Source: Vibrio sp. 10N.261.45.E2 (GTDB lineage Bacteria; Pseudomonadota; Gammaproteobacteria; Enterobacterales; Vibrionaceae). Taken from it: a stretch of 64,000 bases of DNA. The position numbers and the translations under genes are program-made. Where the stretch lies: positions 1 through 64,000 of the forward strand of contig NZ_MCZZ01000143.1 of the NCBI RefSeq assembly GCF_002875705.1. Direction: 5' to 3'. Positions 35,283-45,295 of the stretch are shown piece after piece (position 1 is the stretch's first letter; each line of letters starts with the position of its first letter). The notes below the pieces were generated by a model. That model was given only the letters and a program-made list of their open reading frames with translations. It had not been told where the DNA came from and ran no database searches.

Positions 35283-36866
35283 TTAGCCACGAGCTTTTAA
35301 GAACTCAGCGTAAGTACCGCGGAAATCGTTGATCTTGCCATCTTTGATTTCAAGGATACGAGTTGCTAAAGAGTCTACGAATACGCGGTCGTGAGATACG
35401 AAGAACAATGTGCCTTTGTAGTTCTCAAGAGCCAAGTTAAGCGCTTCGATAGATTCCATATCCATGTGGTTAGTTGGTTCATCCATAAGTAGGATGTTTG
35501 GTTTATGCATCATGATCTTACCAAGAAGCATACGACCTTGCTCACCACCAGAGATAACTTTTACAGATTTTTTGATGTCGTCTTGGCCAAACAGCATACG
35601 ACCTAGGAAACCACGAACAACTTGCTCGTCTTCACCTTCTTGACGCCATTGGCTCATCCAATCAAATAGGTTCATGTCTGTTTCGAAATCGTGTGCATGA
35701 TCTTGAGCGTAATAACCGATGTTTGAGTTTTCAGACCACTTGTACTCACCTGTGCGAGGTTCTAGAACACCCGCTAGTGTGTTAAGTAGTGTTGTTTTAC
35801 CCACACCGTTCTCACCGATGATAGCAACACGCTCACCCACTTCGAAGATACCGTCGAACTTGTTGTATAGGTCTTCTTCAAAACCTTGAGACAGGTTTTC
35901 AACCACAAGTGCGTTACGGAATAGCTCTTTAGACTGTTCGAAACGGATGAATGGGTTTTGACGGCTAGATGCTTTAACTTCGTCTAGTTGGATCTTATCG
36001 ATTTGCTTAGCACGAGACGTTGCTTGCTTCGCTTTAGATGCGTTAGCAGAGAAACGAGATACGAACGTTTGAAGCTCAGCAATTTGTGCTTTCTTCTTAG
36101 CATTGTCAGACAGTAGACGCTCACGAGCTTGAGTCGCTGCCGTCATGTATTCATCGTAGTTACCTGGGAATAGACGAAGTTCGCCGTAATCAAGGTCAGC
36201 CATGTGTGTACAAACAGAGTTTAGGAAGTGACGGTCGTGCGAAATGATGATCATTGTGCAGTTACGTTGGTTTAGCGTATCTTCCAACCACTTGATGGTG
36301 TCCATGTCCAGGTTGTTCGTTGGTTCGTCAAGAAGCATGATATGCGGGTCTGCAAACAGTACTTGAGACAATAGAACACGCAGTTTCCAACCCGGTGCTA
36401 CTTCGCTCATTAGACCGAAGTGCATAGATTCTTCAATACCTACCGCAAGAAGAAGCTCACCCGCTTTCGCTTCTGCCATGTAGCCGTCCATTTCAGCGAA
36501 CTGAACTTCAAGGTCAGCCACTTTCATGCCGTCTTCTTCGCTCATTTCTGGCAAAGAGTAAATACGGTCACGCTCTTGCTTAATAGCCCAAAGCTCTTTG
36601 TGACCCATGATAACTGTGTCGATTACCGTGAATTCTTCGTAAGCAAATTGGTCTTGGTTTAGCTTAGCAACGCGCTCGTTTGGATCGTAGCTTACGTTAC
36701 CAGAAGTAGGCTCTAGTTCACCAGATAGGATCTTCATGAACGTCGATTTACCACAGCCATTCGCGCCGATTAAACCGTAGCGGTTGCCTTCGCCGAACTT
36801 AACTGAAATATTTTCGAAAAGTGGCTTAGCGCCGAATTGTTGGGTGATATTTGCTGTGGAGATCAA
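35283..36866 (-). CDS. ybiT: ABC-F family ATPase, YbiT type
   Basis: A 527-residue soluble protein with two ABC domains. Walker A motifs are GANGCGKST and GENGVGKTT. The signatures are degenerate in domain 1 (LSQVL) and ISGGEQGR in domain 2; Walker B motifs are [10 protein letters not shown] and [10 protein letters not shown]. An interdomain linker of ~80 charged residues (about 240-320) is of the YbiT form. There is no membrane domain. ABC-F proteins act on the ribosome; YbiT's specific role is still poorly defined. The length matches E. coli YbiT (530). Confidence 0.9.
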   Translation of the reverse strand: MISTANITQQFGAKPLFENISVKFGEGNRYGLIGANGCGKSTFMKILSGELEPTSGNVSYDPNERVAKLNQDQFAYEEFTVIDTVIMGHKELWAIKQERDRIYSLPEMSEEDGMKVADLEVQFAEMDGYMAEAKAGELLLAVGIEESMHFGLMSEVAPGWKLRVLLSQVLFADPHIMLLDEPTNNLDMDTIKWLEDTLNQRNCTMIIISHDRHFLNSVCTHMADLDYGELRLFPGNYDEYMTAATQARERLLSDNAKKKAQIAELQTFVSRFSANASKAKQATSRAKQIDKIQLDEVKASSRQNPFIRFEQSKELFRNALVVENLSQGFEEDLYNKFDGIFEVGERVAIIGENGVGKTTLLNTLAGVLEPRTGEYKWSENSNIGYYAQDHAHDFETDMNLFDWMSQWRQEGEDEQVVRGFLGRMLFGQDDIKKSVKVISGGEQGRMLLGKIMMHKPNILLMDEPTNHMDMESIEALNLALENYKGTLFFVSHDRVFVDSLATRILEIKDGKINDFRGTYAEFLKARG

Positions 36867-37318
36867 TGCCGTTACCTTTTTAATGTGAAAAACGCCGCAA
36901 CGTTACTTGTTCAGGGCTTTAACTGCAAGTATTGATTGCAATTACTGGCCATTAAGTGAGTGATAACCTAACCAAATCATAGTTTGAGCTGACTCACATT
37001 TTTGATTTTCTGTTTATTGCTTAAAAGCCGTTGATTTTCAGGGAAAACAAAATATCGAACAACACTCTATAATCGCGGGTATATAACGTCCCAAATCATG
37101 CCAACCATTGAATATATCGTATGCTGCTTGGTCATAGTAAAAACCAACCCGATCAAAGCAACAACAGACGTAGGCAAGACTAGCCTAATCCCTGACAATT
37201 TCATGACAAAATTGGTCAAAACAGGAACAAAGTACTCGCCCCCGATACGGGGTTGGATTTCACAAAGTAAGATTATCTAACTATAGTAATCCTAACCTCA
37301 TAATTCTAAGAGACTTTT
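36867..37318. other. Gene-free region between ybiT and the MscS-linked operon
   Basis: Contains the promoters of the two divergent units. A short hairpin CCCCG/CGGGG with a 3-base loop lies at 37240-37252. Short frames here lack ribosome sites, and I reject them as genes. Confidence 0.5.
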
Positions 37319-39664
37319 ATGCGTTCACTATCGCGCTTCTTAATCCTCACTTTGGCTATTCTCTCTTGGCCTAGTCATGCCAACTTGGAATATGACTTAC
37401 AATCTCAGCCGCAGGTGTCTGATACAGCTGTTGACCTCGATGATCGAATTGATTCATTACCTGACCCTCTCTTTATGGAGCCGTCGGACAGACGCCAAGT
37501 CAATATCTTGCTCGCTGAAGTTCTGCGAGTTCAAAAGCAGGAAATCAAAACCTTCGAACAACAGCTGAAAGCTTACAGAGATGACAACGATGCGGAACAA
37601 TGGTTTGCTGTCCAAACTAGCTATGTCACCCTGAATAGCTTGAATGTAAGCAAGCAACAGCTGTTAGAGCAGACAAACTCGGCTAATAAAGAGCGTCTAA
37701 CGGGCTTTGGCCCATACGGCGTAACTCAATTTAAGCAAGAGTGGGAGTTAACTAAGCTCAATATTGAGTATCTTGTTTACTTCCAAATCCGTAGCTTTAA
37801 AGCACTTGTTAAAGACATCTTCATTTCCCCGGTGCCTGTGATTGGCGCATCGTTAAAAGTGCTCTTTATCTACTTTGGCTTAGTGTGGTGGCTTGCCAAC
37901 AGCACTCGCTTGATCGAGTTGTTCAGAATTAACTTTCTTGAAGCGAAAACGAACCCTACTTTCTTGGTGCGTGTGATTTGGTATATCAGCCGCGCCGATC
38001 GCGCAATCGCTTGGTTAATCGCGATTACGCTTTCATTAAGAGTGCTTTCCAGCATCCCTAGCCTACAACACTTGATTTTCCTCGAGATCTTCACCTGGTG
38101 GATTTTAGGTGGTTCGATTGCTATTAGCTTTATTCTTGAATTTGCGTATCGCTTGGGTCGCACATCGAATCAAGAAGTGATTGCGCTGCGCCTATCGACG
38201 ATTCGCCGTTATGTATGGAGTTTCATTGTTGCAGGCGTGACTCTGCAAATATCAAGCATTACGCTAGGTAAAGGCACCATTTATAGCTGGATCTACAGCG
38301 CCCTGTTTTTCTGGTTTGTACTGGTCACCATTTCGGTACTCAGATTATGGCGTGCGAAAGTGTTCGATACGCTGCAACACATTTCTGATCGTCCGGTGTG
38401 GGTGAACTGGGCAGTAAACCGCAAGGAAACCTTCCTACTCAATATTCTTGCAACAGCGATTGGCATCGTTTGGCTGAGCGTGTACAACTTCCAGCACCGC
38501 ATCATGGCGCTGCTATCGAATTACACGCTGTTTAGTCAAGCTTTGGCTTATCTATTTAGAATCGAAGTGGCTAAGCAGTCTGACCTTGATAAAAACCAAC
38601 AAAACTTGGTTCGAATCAAAGGCGATCAAACCTATGAATACATTCTGCCGGGGAACATCGACAGCACGTTGGTTGATTATGCAGGTGACGAAATTAAGCA
38701 ATTGTCTCGCTACTTGATGTCGGACAGCCCTGCTATCTGCATTGTTTCTGGTGAGCGTGGTGTGGGCGCAACAACGCTGCTTTATACCTTGCTACACAAA
38801 GTCTCAAACGCTGAGCCTGTTTATGTGAGCTGCCCTTACGCGGGTTATCAAGAGCTGTTAGCACATCTAGCTGTGAGTATCGGTTTAGAAGAAGAAGCCA
38901 CTGAGATTCAGATCTTGGCACACCTTCGTAAAAGCAAAACCACGTACTTGATTGCGATCGACAATGCACAACGATTGGTTAAGCCAATGGTTGGCGGCCT
39001 TTCTGACCTGATTCGATTAACCAACTTGCTGCGTCGTTCTAAAAAGAACCACCGCATCGTAATTTCAATTGCTAAATCGAGCTGGCGATTTGTCGATCGA
39101 GCCCGTGGTGAGCGTTTGCTGTTTGACTTGGTATGTTTCCTACCACGTTGGACAGAGAAACAAGTCGGTGAGCTTCTCAACAGCCGTATCAATACCGACC
39201 TTGAAAAGCCGTTGTCGTTTGACGGTTTGGTGGTGCCTAAACAATGGGACCAAGATGACATGAGCGAGGAAGATCGTGCACGCCAAGGCTTCTATCGAAT
39301 CTTGTGGCACTACTCTGATGGTAACCCTACTGTTGCCCTGCGTTTCTTCCGTCTCTCATTAAATCGAAACAAAGAGACCGATCAAGCAGTGGTGCGCTTG
39401 TTCCATGTTCCTGAAGCGCAAGAACTGGAAAACATGCCGAAACCTATGTTGGCTGTACTTCGCTCTATTGTGCAGTTGGAAATCGCGTCTCCGGAAGTAT
39501 TGTCTGATTGTACGCAGCTAAGTACAGCAGAAATAACGGGGATTCTGCGTTACTTTGAAAGCCGTGGTTATATTGGTTGGCATGAAGAAAAGGCTCGAAT
39601 TTCAGAGCACTGGTTCCGCCACATTACTAACGTTCTCGACCGTCAACATCTATTGGTGAAGTAA
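37319..39664 (+). CDS. Membrane protein with degenerate P-loop NTPase domain, partner of MscS channel
   Basis: A 781-residue protein. Signal peptide (about 1-21), periplasmic coiled-coil domain (about 30-165), about six helices (173-193, 220-242, 250-275, 298-317, 322-342, 370-390), then a cytosolic AAA/STAND-like domain (about 450-650) and a winged-helix-like end. The P-loop reads GERGVGATT (478-486), so A484 replaces the essential lysine. The Walker B-like segment is LIAIDNAQ, with N549 where a catalytic Glu would be. ATP hydrolysis is therefore doubtful. It ends one base before the MscS gene, so they are almost certainly a functional pair. I do not know a named family. Confidence 0.78.
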   Translation: MRSLSRFLILTLAILSWPSHANLEYDLQSQPQVSDTAVDLDDRIDSLPDPLFMEPSDRRQVNILLAEVLRVQKQEIKTFEQQLKAYRDDNDAEQWFAVQTSYVTLNSLNVSKQQLLEQTNSANKERLTGFGPYGVTQFKQEWELTKLNIEYLVYFQIRSFKALVKDIFISPVPVIGASLKVLFIYFGLVWWLANSTRLIELFRINFLEAKTNPTFLVRVIWYISRADRAIAWLIAITLSLRVLSSIPSLQHLIFLEIFTWWILGGSIAISFILEFAYRLGRTSNQEVIALRLSTIRRYVWSFIVAGVTLQISSITLGKGTIYSWIYSALFFWFVLVTISVLRLWRAKVFDTLQHISDRPVWVNWAVNRKETFLLNILATAIGIVWLSVYNFQHRIMALLSNYTLFSQALAYLFRIEVAKQSDLDKNQQNLVRIKGDQTYEYILPGNIDSTLVDYAGDEIKQLSRYLMSDSPAICIVSGERGVGATTLLYTLLHKVSNAEPVYVSCPYAGYQELLAHLAVSIGLEEEATEIQILAHLRKSKTTYLIAIDNAQRLVKPMVGGLSDLIRLTNLLRRSKKNHRIVISIAKSSWRFVDRARGERLLFDLVCFLPRWTEKQVGELLNSRINTDLEKPLSFDGLVVPKQWDQDDMSEEDRARQGFYRILWHYSDGNPTVALRFFRLSLNRNKETDQAVVRLFHVPEAQELENMPKPMLAVLRSIVQLEIASPEVLSDCTQLSTAEITGILRYFESRGYIGWHEEKARISEHWFRHITNVLDRQHLLVK

Positions 39665-39665
39665 A

Positions 39666-40553
39666 ATGAAGAAGTTATTTATCCTATTGTTTGTTGGCTT
39701 GGCAAGCCTTGTCAGTTTCCCGACCTTTGCGACGGAAGAGTTAGCCAATGTAGAAAACATCTCAAAGATAGCAAGCCTTGTACGATGGAGCGGCGTGTTC
39801 TTCTCTATGATCGTTATTGCTGCGATGTGGTTATTGCTTAAGTTCATCAACTCGATGGTGACCAGTTTTGGTAGTCAATTCGTGCAATATCGAATGCTGC
39901 TGCAAAAACTGCAGTCGTTCACTCAGTTCTTCATCTACGTGAGCACTGGCCTTATCGTGTTCATGATGAGCTTTAGAATTAACGACCAAATACTGGCTTT
40001 GATTGGTGGTACCCTTGCCGTGTCGGTGGGCTTTGCTTTAAAAGACTTAGCTGCATCATTCATCGCAGGTATCACGGTGATGATTGACAGACCTTTTCAA
40101 GTTGGTGACCGCGTCACGTTCGAAGGTAACTACGGCGATATTATTACCATCGGTTTACGTTCAGTGCGAATGAGAACCTTGAACGATGACATCATTACCA
40201 TTCCGAACAACAAGTTCCTAAATGAAGTGACGACCAGTGGTAACTACGGCGCGTTAGACATGCAGGTGGTGATTCCATTTTATGTCGGTATGAATGAAGA
40301 CATCACACTGGCCCGCGACCTGATTCAAGAGGCAGCGTCTTCAAGCCGTTACATCCATTTACCTAAGCCGGTTACAGTTCTGGTTAAACAGACGATTACT
40401 GACAACTACTTAGCGATACAACTAACCTGTAAGGCTTATGTTGTGGATACGGCGTATGAGAAGCTGTTTGAGACCGACATAACCTTGCGTGTGATGAAAG
40501 AGTTTAAAAAGCACAACATCAACCCACCGAAGATTTCAGTGGCTGCGCATTAA
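39666..40553 (+). CDS. MscS-family mechanosensitive channel
   Basis: A 295-residue protein with a signal peptide (about 1-22) and three helices: 36-58, 80-105 and the pore helix around LALIGGTLAVSVGFALKDLAASFIAG (about 112-137). The MscS hallmark is IDRPFQVGDRVTFEG, with a beta domain containing TLNDDIITIPNNKFLN. It is of minimal MscS size. It follows the NTPase-like gene by one base; MKKLF starts six codons into the intergenic frame with weak Shine-Dalgarno (GGTGAAG). Gating may be controlled by its partner. Confidence 0.9.
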   Translation: MKKLFILLFVGLASLVSFPTFATEELANVENISKIASLVRWSGVFFSMIVIAAMWLLLKFINSMVTSFGSQFVQYRMLLQKLQSFTQFFIYVSTGLIVFMMSFRINDQILALIGGTLAVSVGFALKDLAASFIAGITVMIDRPFQVGDRVTFEGNYGDIITIGLRSVRMRTLNDDIITIPNNKFLNEVTTSGNYGALDMQVVIPFYVGMNEDITLARDLIQEAASSSRYIHLPKPVTVLVKQTITDNYLAIQLTCKAYVVDTAYEKLFETDITLRVMKEFKKHNINPPKISVAAH

Positions 40554-40594
40554 ACTTGGCTTCTCGCTGTCTCAAAGTAACTCGCTATAAATAG

Positions 40595-40633
40595 AAAAAC
40601 ACCTCCGAACTTATCTAAATCGGAGGTGTTTTT
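40595..40633. terminator. Bidirectional terminator after the MscS gene
   Basis: Perfect 14-bp inverted repeat (40595-40608, 40620-40633) with A and T flanks, between convergent genes. Confidence 0.93.
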
Positions 40634-40667
40634 ATAAGCGTGGTGCTCTAAATTATTGAATAATGGA

Positions 40668-42695
40668 TTAGAGGTTTGACACCAACAGTTGAGGTGTCGC
40701 TTTCTGTTGAAGGTAGATACTAAAGCAACTTCCCTTTCCTACCTCTGATTCAACTCGGATCTCACCGCCAATTTGGCTCAAGATACTTTGAGATACTGAC
40801 AATCCCAAACCAGTACCGTCACGTTTGGTGGTATAGAAAGGCGAGAATATACGACTTAGTTGCTCTTCCTTGATACCGCATCCTTCATCTTGAACATGAA
40901 CGATAGCACCATGAGAAATACCGTTTTCGATCCAATCTTCACTCGAGATGGTTAACGTGCCTTGCCCGTCCATTGCATGAATCGCGTTCATTTGTAGGTT
41001 AACCAGAATCTGCAGTAATTGGTTTCGGTTCACTTCGACTGAGGTTTTAGCGTTCAGCTGTGATACGTACACTATGCCTTTCTTCTTCGCTCCTGTTTTT
41101 ACGAGTGTGATGCTTTCATCGACAATTGGGTTGATATGCTGCCATGTAATTTCGTCTTGTACGCCACCGTGACGGCTGTATTGAAGCAGGCTTCGCGTAA
41201 TATTTCGAATTCGGTCAATCTGTTCCATGATCGCGTGGACTTCTTCATCTACACGGCTCACTTCATCGCCTAGTTCAAACTTCATCAACTCTACGTTGCC
41301 AAGAATCACTGCGGTTGGGTTATTGATCTCATGAGCAATGCCTGCCGTTAATTCACCTAACGCGGCGAGTTTTTCATTGACCACCAGCTTATCTCTGGCT
41401 TGATTGAGCAGCTTAATGTGTAGCTCGAGTTCTTCAGTTTTCTCTTTTAAACTCGCAGTACGAGAGTGAACCTTACACTCAAGCTCAGAAGCCGCTTGTT
41501 GAATTTCTTGATTGCGCTCGTGAAGCAAATCCAACATCTTGTCGAACTGTTTAGCGAGTAGCGTAAGTTCGTGTTGATCATCCAAACCTAGCGTACCAAT
41601 TCGCTTGTCTTGCCCCATCTGGACTAGCTTGACGACTTTATGGATGCGTTCAATTGGGTTGAAAAGATCACGTGCGCCACGGTGAACGATCAAACCTGAT
41701 ACCAACAATAGCAACACAATGGTAATACTGATTTCACCAAGGTTGGTTAAATACGTTTCTACCAGCGGCCAAATCAAATAACCGGTGTAAAGCATACCAA
41801 TGACATTATCAAACTGATCATGAATTGGCTGATAAGCTGTGATGTACCAAGCATCGTAAACATACGCTCGATCTAACCACTCTTTACCTTCAATCAATAC
41901 TTTAGAGTTCACTTCATGAGAAACCCGCGTACCAATGGCGCGCCCAACACTGTCTTCACTGCTTAAGGGCACGTTGGTGCTGACACGAAGATCATCAAGG
42001 AACACTGTGACTGTGCCGACATGACGATTAAAGCCTTCTCTTTGCGGATAAATAAGGTTGCTGATTTGGTCGACAAGTTGAGTGCTGTTGTTCAGTAAGA
42101 TCCCACCATCCAGAAAACCAATCACATGATCGTGTTCATCTTTTATGGATACAACGGTTCGGCTGACCAGTCCGCGTGTCTCGACTTCTTGCCCATTGAG
42201 CATCGGAACTTCTGCTTTCTTAGCAAGGTCACTATCGAGATAGTTGAGTTCGTCACGGCTTAAGACACTGAAAAACGAAGATTTATGAGTTAAATTTAGA
42301 AACTCGAGTTTCTTGGGCATATTCTCAACACTACGCCAACGTAGAAAGTCGAGCTCATAACGAGATTTGTTCTCTGACACCCAACGGATGAGCTCGTCTT
42401 GGGAAACCTCACTCGCAAGCTTCATTTTAAAATTGTAAGACTCAGCAAACGCGCGAACGTTGTATGCTTGCTGATTTTGAATCAGGTGAATACTGTTATC
42501 GGCAACATCCAAGCGCTCATCGACATCAATCAGTGCGCCCTGCCATGTGTAATGAACAGACCAATACAGTGTGATAGCCACAAGTGCACACAAAGTAAGA
42601 ATGATCGGAGCGGATGTAAGAAATAGTAAGCGGTAGCGAACCATGGTTTTGAACCGGAACGTCCACTTTGACCACCAATGACGTCTAATCGGCAT
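40668..42695 (-). CDS. Membrane sensor histidine kinase, cache-type, cognate to the sigma54 regulator
   Basis: A 675-residue kinase. TM1 (about 22-46), a large periplasmic sensor (about 47-318) ending with the cache-like motif YVYDAWYITAYQPIHD, TM2 (about 322-338), HAMP (about 340-395), coiled coil, HisKA with H455 in AGIAHEINNPTAVIL, and HATPase (DEGCGI, GTGLGLSV). It belongs to the NtrB-like class with the HExNNP motif that pairs with NtrC-type regulators. It is encoded after the regulator with an 11-base overlap. The signal is unknown; tungstate, formate or a dicarboxylate are possible, since cache domains bind small molecules. Confidence 0.9.
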   Translation of the reverse strand: MPIRRHWWSKWTFRFKTMVRYRLLFLTSAPIILTLCALVAITLYWSVHYTWQGALIDVDERLDVADNSIHLIQNQQAYNVRAFAESYNFKMKLASEVSQDELIRWVSENKSRYELDFLRWRSVENMPKKLEFLNLTHKSSFFSVLSRDELNYLDSDLAKKAEVPMLNGQEVETRGLVSRTVVSIKDEHDHVIGFLDGGILLNNSTQLVDQISNLIYPQREGFNRHVGTVTVFLDDLRVSTNVPLSSEDSVGRAIGTRVSHEVNSKVLIEGKEWLDRAYVYDAWYITAYQPIHDQFDNVIGMLYTGYLIWPLVETYLTNLGEISITIVLLLLVSGLIVHRGARDLFNPIERIHKVVKLVQMGQDKRIGTLGLDDQHELTLLAKQFDKMLDLLHERNQEIQQAASELECKVHSRTASLKEKTEELELHIKLLNQARDKLVVNEKLAALGELTAGIAHEINNPTAVILGNVELMKFELGDEVSRVDEEVHAIMEQIDRIRNITRSLLQYSRHGGVQDEITWQHINPIVDESITLVKTGAKKKGIVYVSQLNAKTSVEVNRNQLLQILVNLQMNAIHAMDGQGTLTISSEDWIENGISHGAIVHVQDEGCGIKEEQLSRIFSPFYTTKRDGTGLGLSVSQSILSQIGGEIRVESEVGKGSCFSIYLQQKATPQLLVSNL

Positions 42696-44148
42696 AATCA
42701 GAACCTTCTGTATTCCAGTCTTTGTACTTACGTTCTAACGTTTTACGTGCGACGCCAAGATCTCTCGCAGCAGCCGATTTATTGCCATCATGAAATTTAA
42801 CAAGCTGTTCTATATGAGATTTCTCAACTTCTTTTAGCGTCCAAGTGTTTGGATAACCCTCGGCGACGTCTGCATTATTCAAGTTTGGCATTTCCGCACC
42901 ATGTGACACCGTCACTGAAATGTTGGCCGGTACAGGATCTCCGTTAATCTCGCGCCAATAGTGTGCTGGTGGCTTGTCTAAAAGAATACATCGTTCAACC
43001 AAGTTTTTAAGCTCACGAATATTCCCCGGCCACTCGTATTCATTCATCGCCAAGATATCTTCATGTGCCCAATTTGGAACGGGCATACCAAGCTCGCTCG
43101 ACAAAAGACGCGTGAAGTATGGAACAAGCTCTATCAAATCCGATGGTCGCTCTCTTAGTGGAACAACATCAATCTTTAGTACATTAAGTCGGTAGAATAA
43201 ATCTCGGCGGAAGTGCCCTTTATCAACCTCTTCTTGAAGGTTTCGGTTGGTCGCCGCCACCACACGTACGTCAACAGCAATCTCCTTCTCGCTACCGACC
43301 GGACGAATCGTTCTTTGCTCTAACACGCGTAACAAGGCTGCTTGCATTGGCAGTGGCATTTCACCGATCTCATCAAGGAACAGCGTGCCACCACTTGCGA
43401 CTCTAAACAGACCTTCGCGGTTTTTCTTCGCACCCGTAAATGCGCCAGAGGTATGTCCAAACAATTCACTTTCTAAAAGTTCAGGGGCAATGGCACCACA
43501 GTTGATAGGTACAAATGGACCAGTGCGTTTACTCGCTTCATGTACACCACGAGCTACCAACTCTTTGCCCGTACCTGACTCACCTTCAATAAGAACGGAC
43601 GCTCGAGACGGTGCAAATTGACTGATCAGCAATTTAAGTTGTTTGGTCTTGTCTGAATTACCGATCAATTCAGTCTTGATATGACGGCTAACATCACGCT
43701 TCAACGCGTACTGCATTCTTTGGTCAAGGCGCTTGTCCATACAACGAAGAACCGCTTGTATCATTTGCTCTAAGTTGAAAGGCTTAAGAATAAAATCTGA
43801 AGCACCAAGCTTAAGCGCGGATATGGCCATTTCTAGATCGGCATAGCCCGTCATGAAGATCACATCGGCGCGTTTGTCGTTGTCGTTAAAAGCCTCTTCC
43901 CACTCAATGCCAGAACGGCCAGGCAGGTTGATATCAAGCACAATCAGATCAAAATGCTCACTCGAACGGAGCGTTTCAGCTTCTTCAACTGACCCTGCGC
44001 TCGACACCTTGCCGAAGAACTTACCTAGTGCTTTCTTTAAGATAGCCTGCATACCTAATTCATCATCGACAACCAAAACGGAAAACGCTTGATATTGAGT
44101 CAATGTGTTCGGATTGAGATTAGATGCAGATGAACTAGATAAAGACAT
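42685..44148 (-). CDS. Sigma54-dependent response regulator, NtrC family
   Basis: A 487-residue activator. Receiver (about 22-140) with D72 in LDINLPG. Then AAA+ with Walker A GESGTGKE (189-196), the sigma54-contacting GAFTGA loop (235-240), Walker B LFLDEIGEM and an R-finger region. It ends with a Fis-type HTH (GNKSAAARDLGVARKTLERKYKDW). The start is set at ATG 44148; a TTG upstream at 44214 would run across the operator region and is rejected. It is divergent from tupA. Sites of the form GGGACA-N3-TGTMCC lie between the two, so I infer that it controls tupA and FDH. Confidence 0.92.
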   Translation of the reverse strand: MSLSSSSASNLNPNTLTQYQAFSVLVVDDELGMQAILKKALGKFFGKVSSAGSVEEAETLRSSEHFDLIVLDINLPGRSGIEWEEAFNDNDKRADVIFMTGYADLEMAISALKLGASDFILKPFNLEQMIQAVLRCMDKRLDQRMQYALKRDVSRHIKTELIGNSDKTKQLKLLISQFAPSRASVLIEGESGTGKELVARGVHEASKRTGPFVPINCGAIAPELLESELFGHTSGAFTGAKKNREGLFRVASGGTLFLDEIGEMPLPMQAALLRVLEQRTIRPVGSEKEIAVDVRVVAATNRNLQEEVDKGHFRRDLFYRLNVLKIDVVPLRERPSDLIELVPYFTRLLSSELGMPVPNWAHEDILAMNEYEWPGNIRELKNLVERCILLDKPPAHYWREINGDPVPANISVTVSHGAEMPNLNNADVAEGYPNTWTLKEVEKSHIEQLVKFHDGNKSAAARDLGVARKTLERKYKDWNTEGSDYAD

Positions 44149-44172
44149 AATGATTAGCCGGTGAGGAAAGTT

Positions 44173-44282
44173 GGGACAGAGTGTACCAATTAACCTTTTG
44201 TCCAACAGGGACAATGTGCGACATTTTGTCCTAGCTCATGTTTTGATTCATTTTAACGGGGTAATTGACACAGTTTTGTCCG
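44173..44282. promoter_or_regulatory. Candidate enhancer array for tupA
   Basis: GGGACAGAGTGTACC (44173-44187) and GCGACATTTTGTCCT (44218-44232) fit GGGACA-N3-TGTMCC. Partial copies are at 44196-44203 (TTTTGTCC), 44208-44220 and 44267-44282. They lie about 40-150 bases upstream of the sigma54 element, the usual distance for NtrC-type activators, and may also control the divergent regulator gene. Confidence 0.6.
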
Positions 44283-44321
44283 AAATAACAGCAATTTAAT
44301 GAGATCTGATGCATTATTTAT

Positions 44322-44338
44322 TGGCATCAAGATTGCTT
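44322..44338 (+). promoter_or_regulatory. Sigma54 promoter of tupA
   Basis: TGGCAT-CAAGA-TTGCTT: only one mismatch from TGGCAC-N5-TTGCW. It ends 113 bases before the tupA ATG. Confidence 0.78.
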
Positions 44339-44451
44339 ATAAGGTGTAGATTTCTAATTACAACAATTAGCGTCTTGTGCACATGACCTTCTTTGAGCCC
44401 TTTAAAACTGAAGGCATGTCATTCATTTATAACAGAATGGACATAATAATA

Positions 44452-45258
44452 ATGAAAGCAATTCCCTTAACTATTGCAGCTCTATCTATCGTCAGTTACA
44501 CCGCTAGCAGCGCGGAAGACACCACTCATATCAAGTTGGCGACAACCACAAGTACTTATCACTCTGGTCTACTGGACTACTTATTGCCTGAGTTCGAAAA
44601 GGATTCTGGTATCAAAGTTGATGTTTTAGCCGCTGGTACGGGTAAGTCACTTCGCATGGGCGAAAACGGTGACGTTGATTTGGTGATGACTCACGCACCA
44701 AAAGCGGAAGCGAATTTCGTAGAAAAAGGCTACGGTGTTTTACCTCGTAAACTGATGTACAACGACTTTGTTATCGTTGGTCCACAAAGCGACCCTGCGA
44801 AAATTGAATCTCAAAAAGCTGTAGCCGATGTGTTTAAAGCGATCGCGACCAATAACGTGACGTTTGTATCTCGTGGTGACGACTCTGGTACTCATAAGAA
44901 AGAGATGGGCATTTGGGCACAAACTAAAATCGAACCGAACTTTGGTGGTTATCGCAGTGTTGGTCAAGGCATGGGCCCTACTCTGAACATGGCGTCTGAG
45001 ATGCAAGGCTACACCATGACAGACCGTGGTACTTGGTTGGCTTATCAAAATAAACTGGACCTAAAAATCCTTTTCCAAGGTGACAAGAACCTATTTAACC
45101 CTTACCAAGTAATTCTTGTTAACCCAGAACGCTACCCGAGCATCAATTACCAAGCTGCGAAGGAATTCAGTGATTGGTTGGTTAACCCTAAAGGTCAGAA
45201 ACTGATTAACGACTTTAAACTGCACGGTAAACAGCTGTTTGTTGCAAGCGCAGAATAG
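44452..45258 (+). CDS. tupA: Tungstate ABC transporter substrate-binding protein
   Basis: A 268-residue periplasmic protein. The signal peptide is MKAIPLTIAALSIVSYTASSA. TupA's hallmark is LATTTSTYHSGLLDYLLP, followed by DVLAAGTGKSLRMGENGDVDLVMTHA and VSRGDDSGTHKKE. The TTTS motif is the oxyanion-binding loop that separates TupA from ModA. The start is the ATG at 44452; earlier ATGs would extend past the signal peptide. It supplies tungstate for bis-MGD enzymes. The next gene is 252 bases away, with a hairpin in between. Confidence 0.92.
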   Translation: MKAIPLTIAALSIVSYTASSAEDTTHIKLATTTSTYHSGLLDYLLPEFEKDSGIKVDVLAAGTGKSLRMGENGDVDLVMTHAPKAEANFVEKGYGVLPRKLMYNDFVIVGPQSDPAKIESQKAVADVFKAIATNNVTFVSRGDDSGTHKKEMGIWAQTKIEPNFGGYRSVGQGMGPTLNMASEMQGYTMTDRGTWLAYQNKLDLKILFQGDKNLFNPYQVILVNPERYPSINYQAAKEFSDWLVNPKGQKLINDFKLHGKQLFVASAE

Positions 45259-45295
45259 TTTGTTGTAATTAAAGAGTCGGCTTCTGTCGTTAAAA

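Noticed and set aside
37098..37280. 60-codon frame between ybiT and the MscS operon
   Set aside because: No ribosome site, no recognisable protein features, and it lies where promoters are expected.
44149..44214. N-terminal extension of the sigma54 regulator from a TTG
   Set aside because: It covers the operator array, has no ribosome site, and precedes the natural receiver start.
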